Assembly: GCA_015501595.1 (NCBI GenBank)
Contig: JADNRX010000235.1
Coordinates: 1-64,000, forward strand
Direction: 5' to 3'
Length of the DNA: 64,000 nt
DNA from: Hymenopellis radicata
Taxonomy: Eukaryota; Basidiomycota; Agaricomycetes; Agaricales; Physalacriaceae
Shown here: piece after piece, positions 9,626-21,195 of the stretch
Layout: each line of letters starts with the position of its first letter
Position numbering within the stretch: position 1 is the first letter of the stretch
Translations under genes and position numbers: made by a program
Notes under the pieces: model-generated
What the model saw: only the letters and a program-made list of their open reading frames with translations
What the model was told of the DNA's origin: nothing
Databases searched by the model: none

Positions 9626-11607
9626 ATGGCCGAACGCACCGCCACGAAACGAGGAATCGAGGACACAGATGACGGGTACAATGCCCCACCCAGTCCCGGA
9701 GGCGGAATGCAGCCACCTACCAAACGCCGCAGAATGGAACCAGAGGAAGAAATCGATAAGCAGGATACTTGTCGAAAGCCCAATCATCCATGCGACTCAT
9801 TGGGATGCCTTCCCAAGGAAGTCTTGAACACTGTGAGTGATTCCTACACAGTCGTGTAGTGTTCCGCTATTCACGCGTTATTCCTGTAGATAATGTCGCA
9901 TTTGGAACCTCTTGATCTGTTGCGCGTTACTTGTCTCCAAAGCAAGTTCCGCCACATCGTTCAAGAAGATCCATCGTTATGGGAACAAGCTCGCGAGAAT
10001 TTCATGGCCGCAAATCCCTTCTTCGAAACATTGCCCCAGCGCTTCCCGGTCTCTCTGAGGCGGCGTACGTCAATATTCTTTTCAGCATGCGATGCAGTGT
10101 GAGTTTGTTCCGTGCGATCATTTCAACATATTTTTTATCTCCTCATTCAGCAATGCTCTGAAATTCGCGAGTTGGATTGGAGGATTCGATGGGGCTACCA
10201 TGTTCCACTTTGCAAGAAGCAATGTGCGCGTACTAGCAAATGGCCAGAGTGGGTCGTTTCTCCCTCCGGATTTCGTCTATGCTAATAACATATCTAGGAA
10301 GCTCCGTTCTTTCAATAGCATCATGGGGTCCGACGAGCTGGAGAGCTTCCAAGCACGCGAGTCGTTTGTTCGCGCCTGGGCGGAACGTATGGCTCCAAAA
10401 ATACAGGCCGAAAGACTTGCTCGTAAACATCGCTTCGATTTGTACGTCCTTGTTCCGAAATTCAGTCCAACAGGAATCCTAATTTAAGCATTACACCTAG
10501 CATCATTGAAAAGTTGTGTGCGACCGGATGGCAGAAGGACCTTGACTTCCGCTCTACGAAATCCAAATTGCGACATCTTCCCATTGTACGCCAATCCGGG
10601 ATTCTGACAGAACAAGGTTCGTTGTACAATCTTCAAGGGCTGAGTTACGATGCTCAACGTGCGTTCTAGCCTGGGAGGAGATTAAGCCAGAGGTGCTTAC
10701 ATTCATGGAAGAGCGCCGTACCAAACGCATCGATGTGACCTTGAAGCGACTCAAGAAGTTCCTCGAAATGTACAAAGTGGCGACGGCTATCTTACCCGCT
10801 AGTACTTCTCGATTGAATCCCATCGACATCGTCAGTGCCTGGACATTCTCCGAGCGCATCTTCGAAACGGATATCAACAAAACAGTCCAATGGCCCGGTG
10901 CGAGCGAGTTCAACAAGGACGTCGCCTCAGCCAATGAGGCGATACTCGGTATCATGCAGGATAGACTTCTCAGGCTCATGGACGAGCGAGGTCTCTCACG
11001 CAACCCAATGCGGAGGCCAGAGGAGCAGCTCGAGTCTGTTCGGTTCAAATGCACTTCATGCTCCATGGGACTCGTTTATCCCGCGGTGTTGACGCACTCT
11101 TGTGGGGCGCAGCGGTATCAGCGTGCGCATGTCGTCAAGGGTGGTGAGGGGGAGGACGACGTGATTGAATATTCGTTGCAGAGAAAGTGCAGGTGGCGAG
11201 GGGACGACTTTGTCGCTATCGCGCCGAGCCCGACGAGGAAGTTGTTGGCGAGGGTCGGAGCCGCGAAGGAGGCGATGTATGTCTGCAGGACGTGCCATGT
11301 GGATAGTAGGAGTGAGAGTCCGTTTGGGAGTGAGGAGAGGTTGAGAGTTTTGAATTGGCAGGAGGCTGCTGTGAGTGCATGTTTTTTCCTGTTGGTTTGA
11401 ATTGGTGAGCTGATGAGTGTACATGTATAGGCGCATAAGCACCACGACGATTGGTTTGCCGTTAATGGCCGCTCATCGATAGCGTTCGCGCAGAAGAGGA
11501 TTGAGGTCGGGAAGCAGCAGATGGGGAGGGATTTTGATGGGACTATTCATGGGGTGCAGTATGAGTTGGTGGGTGATGAGGTTTTGAACTTGCGGGAAGT
11601 GAGATGA
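9626..11607 (+). pseudogene. F-box-type protein, family D copy 1 (probable frameshift)
   Basis: Belongs to the large Agaricomycete F-box family. Exon 1 (9626-9832) encodes a basic/acidic N-terminus ending CLPKEVLNT. After a 57-nt intron, exon 2 from 9890 continues IMSHLEPLDLLRVTC, a recognisable F-box helix. Then come a Cys-rich segment (MRCSQCSEI... CKKQC), a helical middle region and a C-terminal zinc-like region (FKCTSCSMGLVYPAVLTHSC ... YVCRTCHVD). After the last intron (about 11386-11431) it ends AHKHHDDWF... to the stop at 11605-11607. Paralogues on both strands (24479-26403 and 28365-30193) confirm the exon order. In exon 2 the conserved (M/L)(S/T)EA.(Y/F).N segment is one frame off near 10040, and one middle splice (about 10250-10298) does not fit cleanly. 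I therefore call it probably broken. An intact F-box protein would be a substrate adaptor of an SCF ubiquitin ligase. Confidence 0.65.
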
Positions 11608-12254
11608 TGAGAGTGTGTATTGTTTTTCATTATTGTTTTACTGTAGCGTATAGACTAATAGTTCTTCTGTCTCCAATCAGTAGAACGCGACCAAGAGACA
11701 CGTGTGATGGCGCGTTACGCGCTTGCCAAATGTGGATTAGCTCGATTTCCTTCCCACCACCATCATCGACCATATTCCTGGCAGCTGCTGGATGTATTAT
11801 TGACTCTGCGCGCTCTACGGATCCTAGTTTCTTGTTCAACCTAGTCTCAGCCGAACGCCTGGCTGCAGAACGATTGCATTCTCATGCGAGGAGTCGACAC
11901 TGGACAGTAAGGTTTGTCGTGATCTTTCCACGCGCTCTATCTGAAATTGACTCTCTCCTTCCGCATGTGGCCATTTTAGAACAAAGGAAGGACCGTCGGT
12001 CAAAGACCACCACGCCTCCTGCTCAATCGGGTTATAAACGCAATTGGTTCGCCACTCGAGCCTATACCTGACATATGTGGCTACTCGTGAATTCTCTGCT
12101 CAATTGGTTTTGGTTTATGGAGGTCTATAAAGGCGCGGCTGCATGGCATGGGTTCCCCAGCACCCTGCCCCCACTTTTCAGATACATATCCCATCTCTGA
12201 TAACTGTCCCGTCCTGCAATCTTCTACGCCTTTATCTACTGTGATACAAGCAAC
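11608..12254. other. Intergenic
   Basis: Contains no recognisable gene; the short ORFs show no family resemblance. It provides the 3' flank of the F-box-type gene and the upstream region of the zinc-finger gene at 12255. A TATAAA-like word occurs at about 12125, roughly 130 nt upstream of that start. Confidence 0.35.
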
Positions 12255-13364
12255 ATGCTTGTGAGTACCGCGGCATCCCGCCCTGTTGCCATATATGGCT
12301 TCCCTTGTTTTTTCTCCTTGGTCTCCGTTGCTGACCCGACTATTGTTTTGTTCAGACATGCCCACTCTGTGCTCAAGCCGTTGTCGGCCGACATGGGCTC
12401 AAGCGCCATATGGCTACGCACAACCCCGAGACCAAGACGTGCGTTCATTATCTCTTGTCCGTGGCCAGATAATCTGACTTGGTTATAGTCTTGCCTGTCC
12501 CTACGCCCACACCGGGTGCACGCGTACCTTTCGCCAGCCAGTCAACTTGAAAACTCACGTTGAAGCGAAGTAAGCGAGCGCTGGTGTTCCATCGTGTGCA
12601 GGCAACTCATCATGGGTGACAGGCACACGCTGAGGAAGTGGCGGTGCGCACACTGTCCGGAGGTGCTGTCGAGCCAGTCGTCACATATCCGACACTGTCA
12701 GCGCAAGCACAGCGAACATGGCTATGCCAAGCAGCGACGCGGGGCTAAGCGCCGCGCTTCAACTTCGTCGTCCTCTTCTGGATCTGAGGGTTCATCCTCG
12801 TCTCCATCATTCATACGCTTCGTGTCATCTCCCGCCGTCGCGCCTGTCTCTACGTACCCCATCGAGGCTCAGCAGGAGATGAAGTTCAACGACATTGTCA
12901 TGGACACGACGCACTTCGTTGACACAATGAACACCGTTGAGGTCGGACCTCTCGCTGTCGCCGTCGAGACGTCTCTCTTACTCTACACGACCAGCGTGGA
13001 CGACTCCATGTACATGGACACCTTCGACTGGTCGTCATGGTCTACCAACGAGAAGGACCAGGATCTCACCTGGACGATCCCCGAGGATCCGCTCGCCTAT
13101 ATCACTGGTGTCAATCTTCCTAATTTTGACTTTGAGGCGGAACTCAGGATACAGTCTGAGCTGTTTGCATCGTCTTCACCGCCACCACCGTCATCATCAT
13201 CGTCCTACTCTCCTCCCTCATCACCTCACTGTGGGCTACACTTTGCGCCTCCATCTCCGCCCGCATCGTATGGATATTATTACGGCGTGTCTACAGGGTT
13301 CTCTCCCTTGCCATCTCCAGGATGGAACTTTGATCCTCTTTCCTCGATTTCTTCTCCCTATTGA
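12255..13364 (+). CDS. C2H2 zinc-finger protein, putative transcription factor
   Basis: Four exons: 12255-12260, 12356-12438, 12489-12569 and 12602-13364. They join in frame to 310 residues. The first exon is only ATG CTT. Finger 1 is CPLCAQAVVGRHGLKRHMATH (Cys-x2-Cys, His-x3-His). Finger 2 is CPYAHTGCTRTFRQPVNLKT-H with a degenerate last ligand. Finger 3 is CAHCPEVLSSQSSHIRH-x4-H. A basic Arg/Lys stretch (KQRRGAKRRAS) follows and could be a nuclear signal. The long tail is Ser/Pro-rich with acidic patches (MDTFDWSSW, DLTWTIPEDPLAY), like an activation domain. Nuclear DNA binding is inferred from the fingers; the target is unknown. The small exons all have good GT-AG borders. Confidence 0.75.
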
Positions 13365-14068
13365 CGCCGCTCCGCCTTTGATTATTCCCTCCACATCGAA
13401 GGGCAACGCCAGTCTGAGCTATTTGCCCACCACACACACGCCTTCTTCTTTGGCCGACACCCATCGGGTACTTCCACTAGTACCACGACAGGAACCGGGA
13501 CGGATGCATGACGCGGTATGGCCATGAGCACTACCACACAGAATACCGGCTGTCTCCCGTTCCGCTTCCCATGGGGCCGACACCCTCCACAGCGGGTTGG
13601 ATGACAATGTCCCCAACCCATCCGGGCCCAGTTCAAGTTTTAGTTGGATGACAATGTTCCCAACGACTGGCGCCGGTGTCGGTTCATGCTCCCCGTCGAG
13701 GATTCAGTAAACGGCTGGATGATAATGTTCCTAGTCGGTCGGATGCGACACTGGATTTTGGTGTTTTTGGAGGCCTGGACTGGCTTCTTGTGTTGTTGTT
13801 TGAGGATTGCGCTTGTGGTTCCGCGAGTGGCACTGTCGTGTACTTGCGATTCTCAATGGGACTGTATCGCCTTTTTACTGCATTATTGGATGGATCGCAG
13901 TGTACATTATCTGTACTATATTGTTACTGTACATTTTCTTTTGCTGTGGCATTATACACACTGTTCCTACTAGGACGCTTCTTGGCGCCTAGATTCTGCT
14001 CATTGCTTGAACGTCTAAGGGTGAAATGATGATAAGAGACATCGCGACACGCAAAAATGCGCCACCGC
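13365..14068. other. 3' flank of the zinc-finger gene with short repeats
   Basis: Contains three to four imperfect copies of TGGATGACAATGTTCCCAAC (about 13599, 13643 and 13716), spaced irregularly. ORFs in 13640-14030 are hydrophobic but overlap each other in all three frames and show no codon structure. I treat this as non-coding. Confidence 0.4.
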
Positions 14069-14390
14069 GAGTCACGGGACTTCCTTTCCAATCGCATTTC
14101 TGCTTTCAGACTATCTCAACCGATCCTCTTTCTTGGCACTTTCTAGCTATCCAGTGACCTCTCCCTCCACGGTGTACGCTTCTAAGGCCCATCTGAAAAG
14201 CAGCTGCTGTAGCACCGCAATCCATGCGCAATGAATACTATGGCAGTAGGCCACTGGATCAAACTCCTCTTTCTGGCACTGAAGCCAGGGTAGTGTGAGT
14301 CTTCTGCTGCTATGTAGATACTTGTTCTAACCTCAGATCCTCCTTTTGTTAACCCTTTCGCTTTCATGTCTACAAACAGTGTAGTAAATG
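14069..14390 (+). repeat. Duplicated promoter-like block, copy 1
   Basis: About 300 bp here (from GAGTCACGGGA to the ATGTCTACAAACAGTGT start) is repeated in direct orientation at 16628-16935 with roughly 80-85 percent identity by eye. The matched part includes CTCTCCCTCCACGGTGTACG and GAAGCCAGGGTAGTG, and stops just after a shared ATGTCTAC. This looks like the upstream region of a gene duplicated twice, with its coding part lost here. Confidence 0.55.
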
Positions 14391-14570
14391 ATGACCTGTG
14401 ATTTTCATTCAAGGACGAGTCTCGATTGAAGTTGAGTTAACAGATGTGAGCATGAAGGAGTGTATTGAATAGCAACAATGTTCGCAAATGGATGTCCCAA
14501 CCTAACAAATGATACCGAGTAGAATGTACCAGCGTCCGCCCAAAACCATTCCCATGTCCAAGAGCAATCA

Positions 14571-15775
14571 TCACAACGAGCCGTCCTCGACATCGACATT
14601 CTCTTTCTCTAGCACGACCCTCTTACGCCAGATGCCCTCCGGTCGCTCCCCGCGTAATAAGAATGATCCCGGGATGGCCTTGGTAATAGGCGAGGTTGCC
14701 GGAGATGTATCTTTGACCACTTCATTCCTCTCCGTCAGCGGCACGCTGCGCTTCTTGTTCTTCCTAACACCCTTGTGCCCTCGGTGTTGCCGTTTGTTCG
14801 CCGTCTTCGATGATTCGGCGACCTGTTGGTCACCCGGAGTCTCCTGCTTGTTTATCGTCTTCCTTTTATGGCGGGCGGACGACATCTCACTTTCAAAGAG
14901 ACGTTTCGTCAAGGAAAGTGAAGATGGTGAACGAGGTGAAGAACCGTTGACGTGGCCGAAAGCAATTGGAGAATGCGCGGAGATAGGGCGTTTCTTTGAA
15001 GCGGGAGGTGTCGAGGGCGCTACAATCGTCCTTGTCGCAGAAGAAGGAACTAAGCAATGCTAGTGAGTATTGATACAAGAGTCTGCCAAGCTGTCGACGC
15101 ACGCCTAGATATGCCCTGATTATCTTGTCCTCGGGTACCAGCAAGCGGCCTTGTCGAAGCTATTTGCCGAACGGATGATATCGGGGCAGTGACGTTGAGA
15201 CCAAACGTCGACATCCTAATCGCGGGGGCGGAAGTAACAGGCTGCGGCGCCACAGGGAGAGTGCTAGAAGCAGCTTGAGTCACGACAGAAACGAATCGCT
15301 TGACGATCTTGATCGGAACAAAAGCGCAGGTGGCGGAAACAAGGTTTTGGAGGGAATCCGACTGGCGTAGGCTGGCGTAGACGTGAAGATTGTATAAGAC
15401 GAGGAAAACCGCATCGTGCGGCACGACGACTTTGTTGTCAAAGAACAGAGATGAAGGATAACTGGGATCGAGTTGAAATTGTCGCAGATACAGGCCATCA
15501 AACATGACCATCGATAAGCTTGTGTCTCCGTTTGCACACCGCTTGGCGGCCTCGAGGATGGAATCAAAGGTAGTGCGAGGCATCGTGCGCGGCGCCTTGG
15601 GCCTCTGATGATCAAAGAACTGACTCTCTTCAATGAGTTGCTGGCAGAACGTAGACGGAGATAGCTCCATCTCGACCCGCCGAAGAGGGTATTGAACGTT
15701 GAGAGTTTCTAAAAGCAGACGGACATGGCGGGCGATGTCGGTCTCGGTGGTCATGGACGATACTGAGGCGGACAT
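14571..15775 (-). CDS. Unknown protein with Ala/Ser-rich middle and basic tail
   Basis: Two exons on the minus strand, 15775-15103 and 15049-14571, with a 53-nt GTGCGT...CTTAG intron (15050-15102). The joined frame has 383 residues and no interruption. The N-terminal ~190 residues look folded (MTTETDIARHVRLLLETLNV ... VVVPHDAVFLVLYNLHVYAS). The rest is low-complexity and strongly basic (ASKKRPISAHSP, KRQHRGHKGVRKNKKRS), compatible with a nuclear protein. I do not recognise the family. A 693-bp transposable element sits about 150 bp upstream of the start (15929-16621), so it may affect the promoter. Confidence 0.65.
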
Positions 15776-15928
15776 CTTGATAGATACTGAAAGGCGATAA
15801 GTAGGACGGTAATGCCACGGCTAAAAAACGTACCGAGGAAGTAAAAGAACGGAATAAAACGAGTGGATGGTAGAAGTAGGAGAGAAAGATGTACTTTGGC
15901 GCCACGTCCTTTAAAAAGGGCGTACCTG

Positions 15929-16621
15929 TGGGAACCCGCAACTCCATATGCGAAAACGGCATGTTTGGCCATGTTAGTTTTACCCGATCTTACTTGATAA
16001 GGAAGGAGCGCGCGCGCCTAGATAGAAAATATGTGTTCCGCTGAATACACCTCTTCTGCAGTCCACGTCAAGAAGATATTCAGATTCTGGCTGCACGAAA
16101 ATTTGATTTTATATCTCAGTATTGGGTATCCAAACTTCCAGGCAATTTCTTGGAGCCGTTCTTGAGCAATAACGCGGTGAATGCCCGGTTCATGTCAAAT
16201 TGACGCGTCGAGGTGCTGTACTGATATGTCTGGCCAACGATGGAGACCACCAATCACCACAAACCTTGGTGAGACCAAGGCTTGCAGTTATCTATCTGTG
16301 TCACAATAGTCAGAAGGCTGTGGAATAGCCTCGTTATACCTTGTAGCTGTCGTGACAGGCTGAATTTCACTGAAAAACACATTGAATGTTTCGACCATTG
16401 TATTAAACTAGATGAGAATATCTGGGAAATTCTGCTACCAAGAAGTCGTTGTATACACTAGCAAGTTGCGAGAAAACAAACGGCAGGGCATTTCGTGGAG
16501 GGACGCTCTCAGAACACCCGATGTAAAACGGGAACCAGGTTTTTGCTGAGATCGGGGCGGAAACGTCTGATTCTAACAACTACAAACATGCCGTTTTCGC
16601 ATATGGAGTTGCGGGTTCCCA
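15929..16621. mobile_element. 693-bp MITE with perfect 36-bp terminal inverted repeats
   Basis: Ends at 15929-15964 and 16586-16621 are exact inverted repeats, beginning TGGGAACCCGCAACTCCATA. The identical heptamer GTACCTG flanks both sides (15922-15928 and 16622-16628), giving a 7-bp target duplication. There is no ORF of note inside, so it is non-autonomous. A 7-bp duplication does not fit the common 8-bp hAT or 9-11-bp Mutator pattern cleanly. The superfamily is left open. Confidence 0.8.
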
Positions 16622-16627
16622 GTACCT

Positions 16628-16935
16628 GAGTCACGGGAGCTCCTGTCCGATCGCATTTCTACTTTCAGACGGTCTCGACCGCTCCTCTTTCTTTGCGCGT
16701 TCTAGCTAGCCAGCGAACCTCTCCCTCCACGGTGTACGTTTCAAAGGCCCATCGGAACAGTACCTGCTTTAGCACCGCAATGAATATGGCAGTAGGAGAG
16801 GCCACTGGATCACACTCCTCTTTCTGACGGCGAAGCCAGGGTAGTGCGAGTCCTCTGCTGCTAGATACTTGTTCTAACCTCAGATCCTCCTGTTCTTAAC
16901 CCTTTTGCTTTCATGTCTACAGACAGTGTCACTGA
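16628..16935 (+). repeat. Duplicated promoter-like block, copy 2
   Basis: Direct repeat of 14069-14390. It starts directly at the right-hand target duplication of the 693-bp element and runs into an ATGTCTACAGACAGTGT start. Sequence downstream of that ATG is then unlike copy 1. Confidence 0.55.
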
Positions 16936-17260
16936 TTACTCTTTTGGACGGTGGACTTGTGTGCGCACAGTTAACAGTTTCCCACCTTTCGGAACAACTG
17001 GTGCGCTTTTCGTCTTTCCCTCTGCATCTCCTTCGATCTCAAGTTTCTTATTATGTGGCGAAAGTACGTTTCATCAGTCAAACAATCTCTTTTCTGCTTG
17101 GATAGAACAAGCTGCCCCTTCGCACCTCCGAGTTGTGTGGCGTCATCTATACTCTCTGGAACCACAAGTTGCTTCAAGGAATGGCTGGTGAGTCGCGACA
17201 CACTCAGTCATGCGAAGGGAAAGCTGCCAGATCACTAGGCGCCATTCCGGCTCACCGCTA
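16913..17260 (+). pseudogene. Decayed gene sharing its 3' end with the 424-720 remnant
   Basis: An ATG at 16913 follows the duplicated promoter block. The frame contains ..FSAWIEQAAPSHLRVVWRH and, in a shifted frame, LYSLWNHKLLQGMAGES-like residues followed by GAAGGGAAAGCTGCCAGATC. The 424-720 remnant has the equivalent of this end (LWEHKLLGMPPE, then GAAGGGAAAGTTGCCGGATC). Frames are broken and no full protein can be built. Function unknown. Confidence 0.4.
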
Positions 17261-17895
17261 GTAGGAGTGCTAGGAGGAAATTAGGAGGAACGGATTGGAA
17301 GAGACAGAAACTTGTTCATGGTCCCATGTCCGCCGCAAGCTCCCTATCAAATTGACTCAATTTCTACAAGAATCTCTGCGGTTGACTTCGAGGTTCGTCA
17401 TGTCCTATCATCGACGGTAAGTAGGCAAAAGATGGCCTTACAACGCGCCATCTCCTACAGGAGCGTCAATTAGACAAACTTGGTATCATACAGCCTCTTG
17501 CTATGAGCATGGACATGAAATCTACGCGTTTCGCGAAAATAATGCCACTGCAAAGTTGAAGTGCGGCTCGTAAGCATGACTAAAATGCTTTTGAGGGCCT
17601 TGCGGTTACCCAAACCTGGAGAAATCACGGACGGTGAACATCTCGAACGACGACTTTATCGTCGGCATATCATAGTAGTCTGGTCAACTTTGCTTGAAGC
17701 TTGAAGAACCCTCGGAATGATTACGCATGTTTGTTTCGGAAGGCTTTCGGAACTTCCTCTTTGACCACTAGGACCAGCAAGTTGGGAACCTGTTCCACTG
17801 CGTGCATGCTCCCCCGGCCTCCAAGACGTTGCTTGGAACGCGTCGTTAACTCTGTGATACGCATAAATGGGCCACCATAATGGGTTTCTGTCCTC
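17261..17895. other. Intergenic
   Basis: No recognisable gene or repeat. This is where the missing N-terminus of the following F-box/LRR pseudogene should lie, but no matching coding frame is visible. Confidence 0.35.
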
Positions 17896-19354
17896 CCCGC
17901 AAGTCGCATTCCGGCCGAAGTGTGGACAGAAATTTTCACCTTCGCGCTACCACGTCCGCTTGCGGTTTCCTCCTTTGAGCGCGCGCTCTACCGTCCTTCT
18001 GAGGTCCCGTGGAACGTGTCCCACGTTTGCTCGTTTTGGCGAAGGACCACGTTATGCTGCTCTCGCCTGTGGGCACATGATACTATCCACATTGGGTACG
18101 AGACCTTGGCGTTGAAGGATCCCGCGTCGCTGGTCAAGGCGAGACTAGAGCGTGCGCGCTTTCGGGGATACCGCTTCACCTTCCGACTCGGACTCTCTGC
18201 CTTTCGAGGCAGAAATGCTACTCTCGCACAGCAACTTTTCCAAGTGTTGATTGATTATTCCACTTGTTGGGAATCCGCCACGTTGACGATGCTTCCCTTC
18301 TGCGTTGACTTTATCAACATTCTGCGCGCAAACTCCCTATCATTCGTTCCCTACATCTCACCTATCACCCAAAGTCACACTTTACTGGGTTTGAAGTATG
18401 CCCCCTCCTCGAGCGCTTGGTTCTTGCGGGTCCGGAAGCTTTTGAAACCCAGTCGTCCTTTCCGTGGGGCCAATTACGAAAGTTTGTCGATATGCGTAGC
18501 CAGTCATCTCCGGACGAAGATACCACCGCCACATATTACCAAAACATATTGACATCCTCGCCGGATCTCAGGGAGTTGCAGGTCACAAATATCATGATCC
18601 CGGCTCTACGAGAGCCAATATCACACCAGAAGCTCAGCTACTTGTCCATATGCAATGCCGAATTCCTACGCGGACTCTCCCTCCCCGCTTTGCAGGATTT
18701 AATCATCAGCTCCACAATTTACGACTCTACACCCCAACCGGAGGATATCAGTGCCATCTTACTCGCACTCTTCGCTGCATCAAGCGGCTGTTCATATCTC
18801 GAATACCTTCTCGTCACCGACGCACTCCCCGACGTCGAATTCATTCATGTCCTCCTCGCCATTCCTGGGCTGAAGCGGCTCAGTATGAGATACGAGCAGT
18901 GGGACGAGGTGACGGTCGAGTTGATGCCATTCTTCATCCTTGCATTACTCACATGGAGGATACCGACCTGTGGCTCGACCTCGACCTCGACGCCTTGCTC
19001 GCCCCTGGTTACAATTCGGTCAAGTTCGACTTGCTGCCCGTATTGGTGTCGTTCGAAATGCAGTTCAAATGGCATCCAGATGCGCCGGATATCGATAGCC
19101 TTGTCTGTGGTATCGACCTTGTTCAGATGCTATGTGTACGCTACGTGTTGCCGGAGCATCCTTCGCTGAAGGATGCATATTTCATCTTTTCTGGCAAGGA
19201 GATTGAACAGCCGCCGGAGGAGGTTATTGGACTGTATCAGGAGTTGAAGAAGCATGGTTTAAATGTCAACGTCGAGATTCATACGCGTCAACTTCTCATC
19301 GACGAGATGGATATGCGATCTCTTTTGACTGAAGAGGAGGAGGATGAAGATTAG
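17896..19354 (+). pseudogene. F-box/leucine-rich-repeat-like gene with two frameshifts
   Basis: The first recognisable part reads LPASRIPAEVWTEIFTFALP, an F-box start typical of Agaricomycetes. It is followed by VPWNVSHVCSFWRRTTLCCS and a Leu-rich region (LSYLSICNAEFLRGLSLPAL, LVTDALPDVEFIHVLLAIPG). No in-frame ATG precedes it; a stop lies just upstream. The frame then shifts by one near a C5 run at about 18401, where LGLKYAP must join LLERLVLAGPEAFE. It shifts again near 18935-18955, where ..TVELMPFF must join THMEDTDLWLDLDLDA. The last frame ends in an acidic tail at 19354. It is an F-box adaptor-type protein by family, but broken unless these are sequencing errors. Confidence 0.65.
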
Positions 19355-19656
19355 GTGGATGTCAGTCTTCTTCAGTCGCATTTCTCGACACTCTGTCCTC
19401 GACTGCATGGCTTATAATATGTACAGTATACTAGATGGCCGCATGCAACCTCGCGTTACGGGAATGGAAGATCCTTGAGTATCCGAAGACTTGGGTGGAT
19501 GCCGTATTTTAAAGCCCATCTACACGCGGAACACGGCCTTTTAACTGGGGCTGTAAAGTTTAAAGGACGATCAGCATTCATGGAAATGTACGAAATAAAC
19601 GCCGTCCACATATATAATGCATCTCATCACTGCGAGTCCAGAACTATCCTTTCACC
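19355..19656. other. Intergenic
   Basis: About 300 bp separating the F-box/LRR pseudogene from the SET locus. No feature was seen beyond a CATATATAATGC word near 19609, about 45 nt upstream of the SET start. Confidence 0.35.
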
Positions 19657-21195
19657 ATGACTATGAAGCGCGGTTTTCTCAAATACGACCCCCCGGAACA
19701 TCCCTCAGCCACAGCCCTCGCAGACAACTCGCTATGAAGTCGGGAGTTGTGTCCGAGTCTGCCAGGCCGCTCATGAATATCCCTCTTTCATCCGATGAGT
19801 CTGGATCCTCGCAGTCGGACGGCGAGGAGTCTCTCGCAAAACGTCTCACAGGTCAGATTTTTTCTTATCAGTTTCCTCGCTCGTGCTCATCTCGCTGTAG
19901 AGCCTAGCCTGACGCCCACTCGCCCAAAGTACTCAGATAGGCGCTGCACGATGACGACTCTTCCTCGCACCAGCCTCAGCCTCGCAGCATACCCTGATGG
20001 GTGGACCGAGTGTTTCATTCCTCCGTCGATGAAGAAGCAGATCCTCGCGCTTCCTGGTTTCCCACGCGCCCTTGAACGCCCGTCCAAGAGACATACCGCA
20101 TCGTCGATATTCCAGGGAGGGGCCGCGGAATGATCGCTGCATGCGCTCTCAAGATGGGGGACCTCATACTGGACGAGCGCGCGCTCTTAATCGAACCGGA
20201 GAAGTCAGACCCGCCTTTCCTTCCCGCCGGATATCCGATGCACAAGTTGACGCCTGATGTGGCGAAGACGCTCAAATACATGCACCACGAGAAGATGGCG
20301 AAGGCCGCGTTGGAGAGGATGCCGCAAGAGTATCGGAAGGCCTTCATGGGCCTATATAGTTGTCAGAGCGCGGCTGAGTGTGCCGGATTTTCGCTTCCGG
20401 GAGGCTCAATACCAATGGCTTTTCAATCGGCTCCCTTGTTGTCGACGGTCAAGGTTGGTCTTTTGATTAGGTTTGCACTCTTCTTGGGCTGACGCGCGCC
20501 TTCAGCGGTTCCATCGACGGTAGCTGGACATGAAAAGTTCTCGGCTGTCTGGGCGACGATTTCTCTTTTCAACCATAGGTACCCAATTCCTTTCCGCGAT
20601 TTGTTTCTGTGATTCTGATCAAGTCCAGCTGTTGTCAAAACGTCATCGGACAATGGGACACTACCTCTTTCTCCATGCAAGTTCGCGCCGCGCGAGATAT
20701 CGCCATCGGAGAAGAGCTCACTCTTCAGTACAACGGTAATCCCTTGCACTCAACCGCCGCACGTCACCGAGAGCTTGCCCATTATAAGTTCCAGTGTGTC
20801 TGCCCTGCGTGCCAACAGCCCGCAGAATCCGATGCTCGCCGGTCTCGAGTCTGTAAGCTCTTTGCGGACTGTCCAGCTTCGTCTATCTCTGGAGAGTATC
20901 TGCAACAAACTCTGGAAGCGCTCAGGCTTGTTGAGCTGGAGCTGCTTCACGCGTCCGAAGCGTACTTGTTCTTCCTACATGAGGCGGTGAAGGGATATGT
21001 TGCTTTGGGCGATGCTATCACAGCTCAAGGATACGCAAAGAAGCTGGTGCTGGCGGCGAAAGCAAGGCGAGAATGGGTGAGAGATGGGAATATTTCAACC
21101 GGTTGGTGGATATGAGGACGTTGAAGAGTTTGCCGTATTTTGGAAAGGCCCCACAAACGAGTGTCGAGCTTTCTTTGGAGAGCATGAGTCTTGAC
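19657..21195 (+). pseudogene. SET-domain protein, frameshifted, with altered NHSC motif
   Basis: The start MTMKRGFLKY resembles other basidiomycete SET proteins. Recognisable blocks in order are YPDGWTECFIPPSMKK, then (one base off, near 20088) ETYRIVDIPGRGRGMIA, MGDLILDERALLIEP, ALERMPQEYRKAFMGLY, RLNTNGFSIGSLVVDGQ in another frame, and FSMQVRAARDIAIGEELTLQ. A post-SET-like CVCPAC follows. At least three frame changes plus an early stop argue for a pseudogene. The motif that binds cofactor in active SET enzymes (NHSCxPN) reads KSSCCQN here (about 20620-20640). SET enzymes methylate protein lysines; this copy probably cannot. Confidence 0.7.

Noticed and set aside
13640..14030. Overlapping hydrophobic ORFs after the zinc-finger gene
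   Set aside because: All three plus frames are open together, with no splice structure or homologue; likely 3' untranslated or intergenic sequence.
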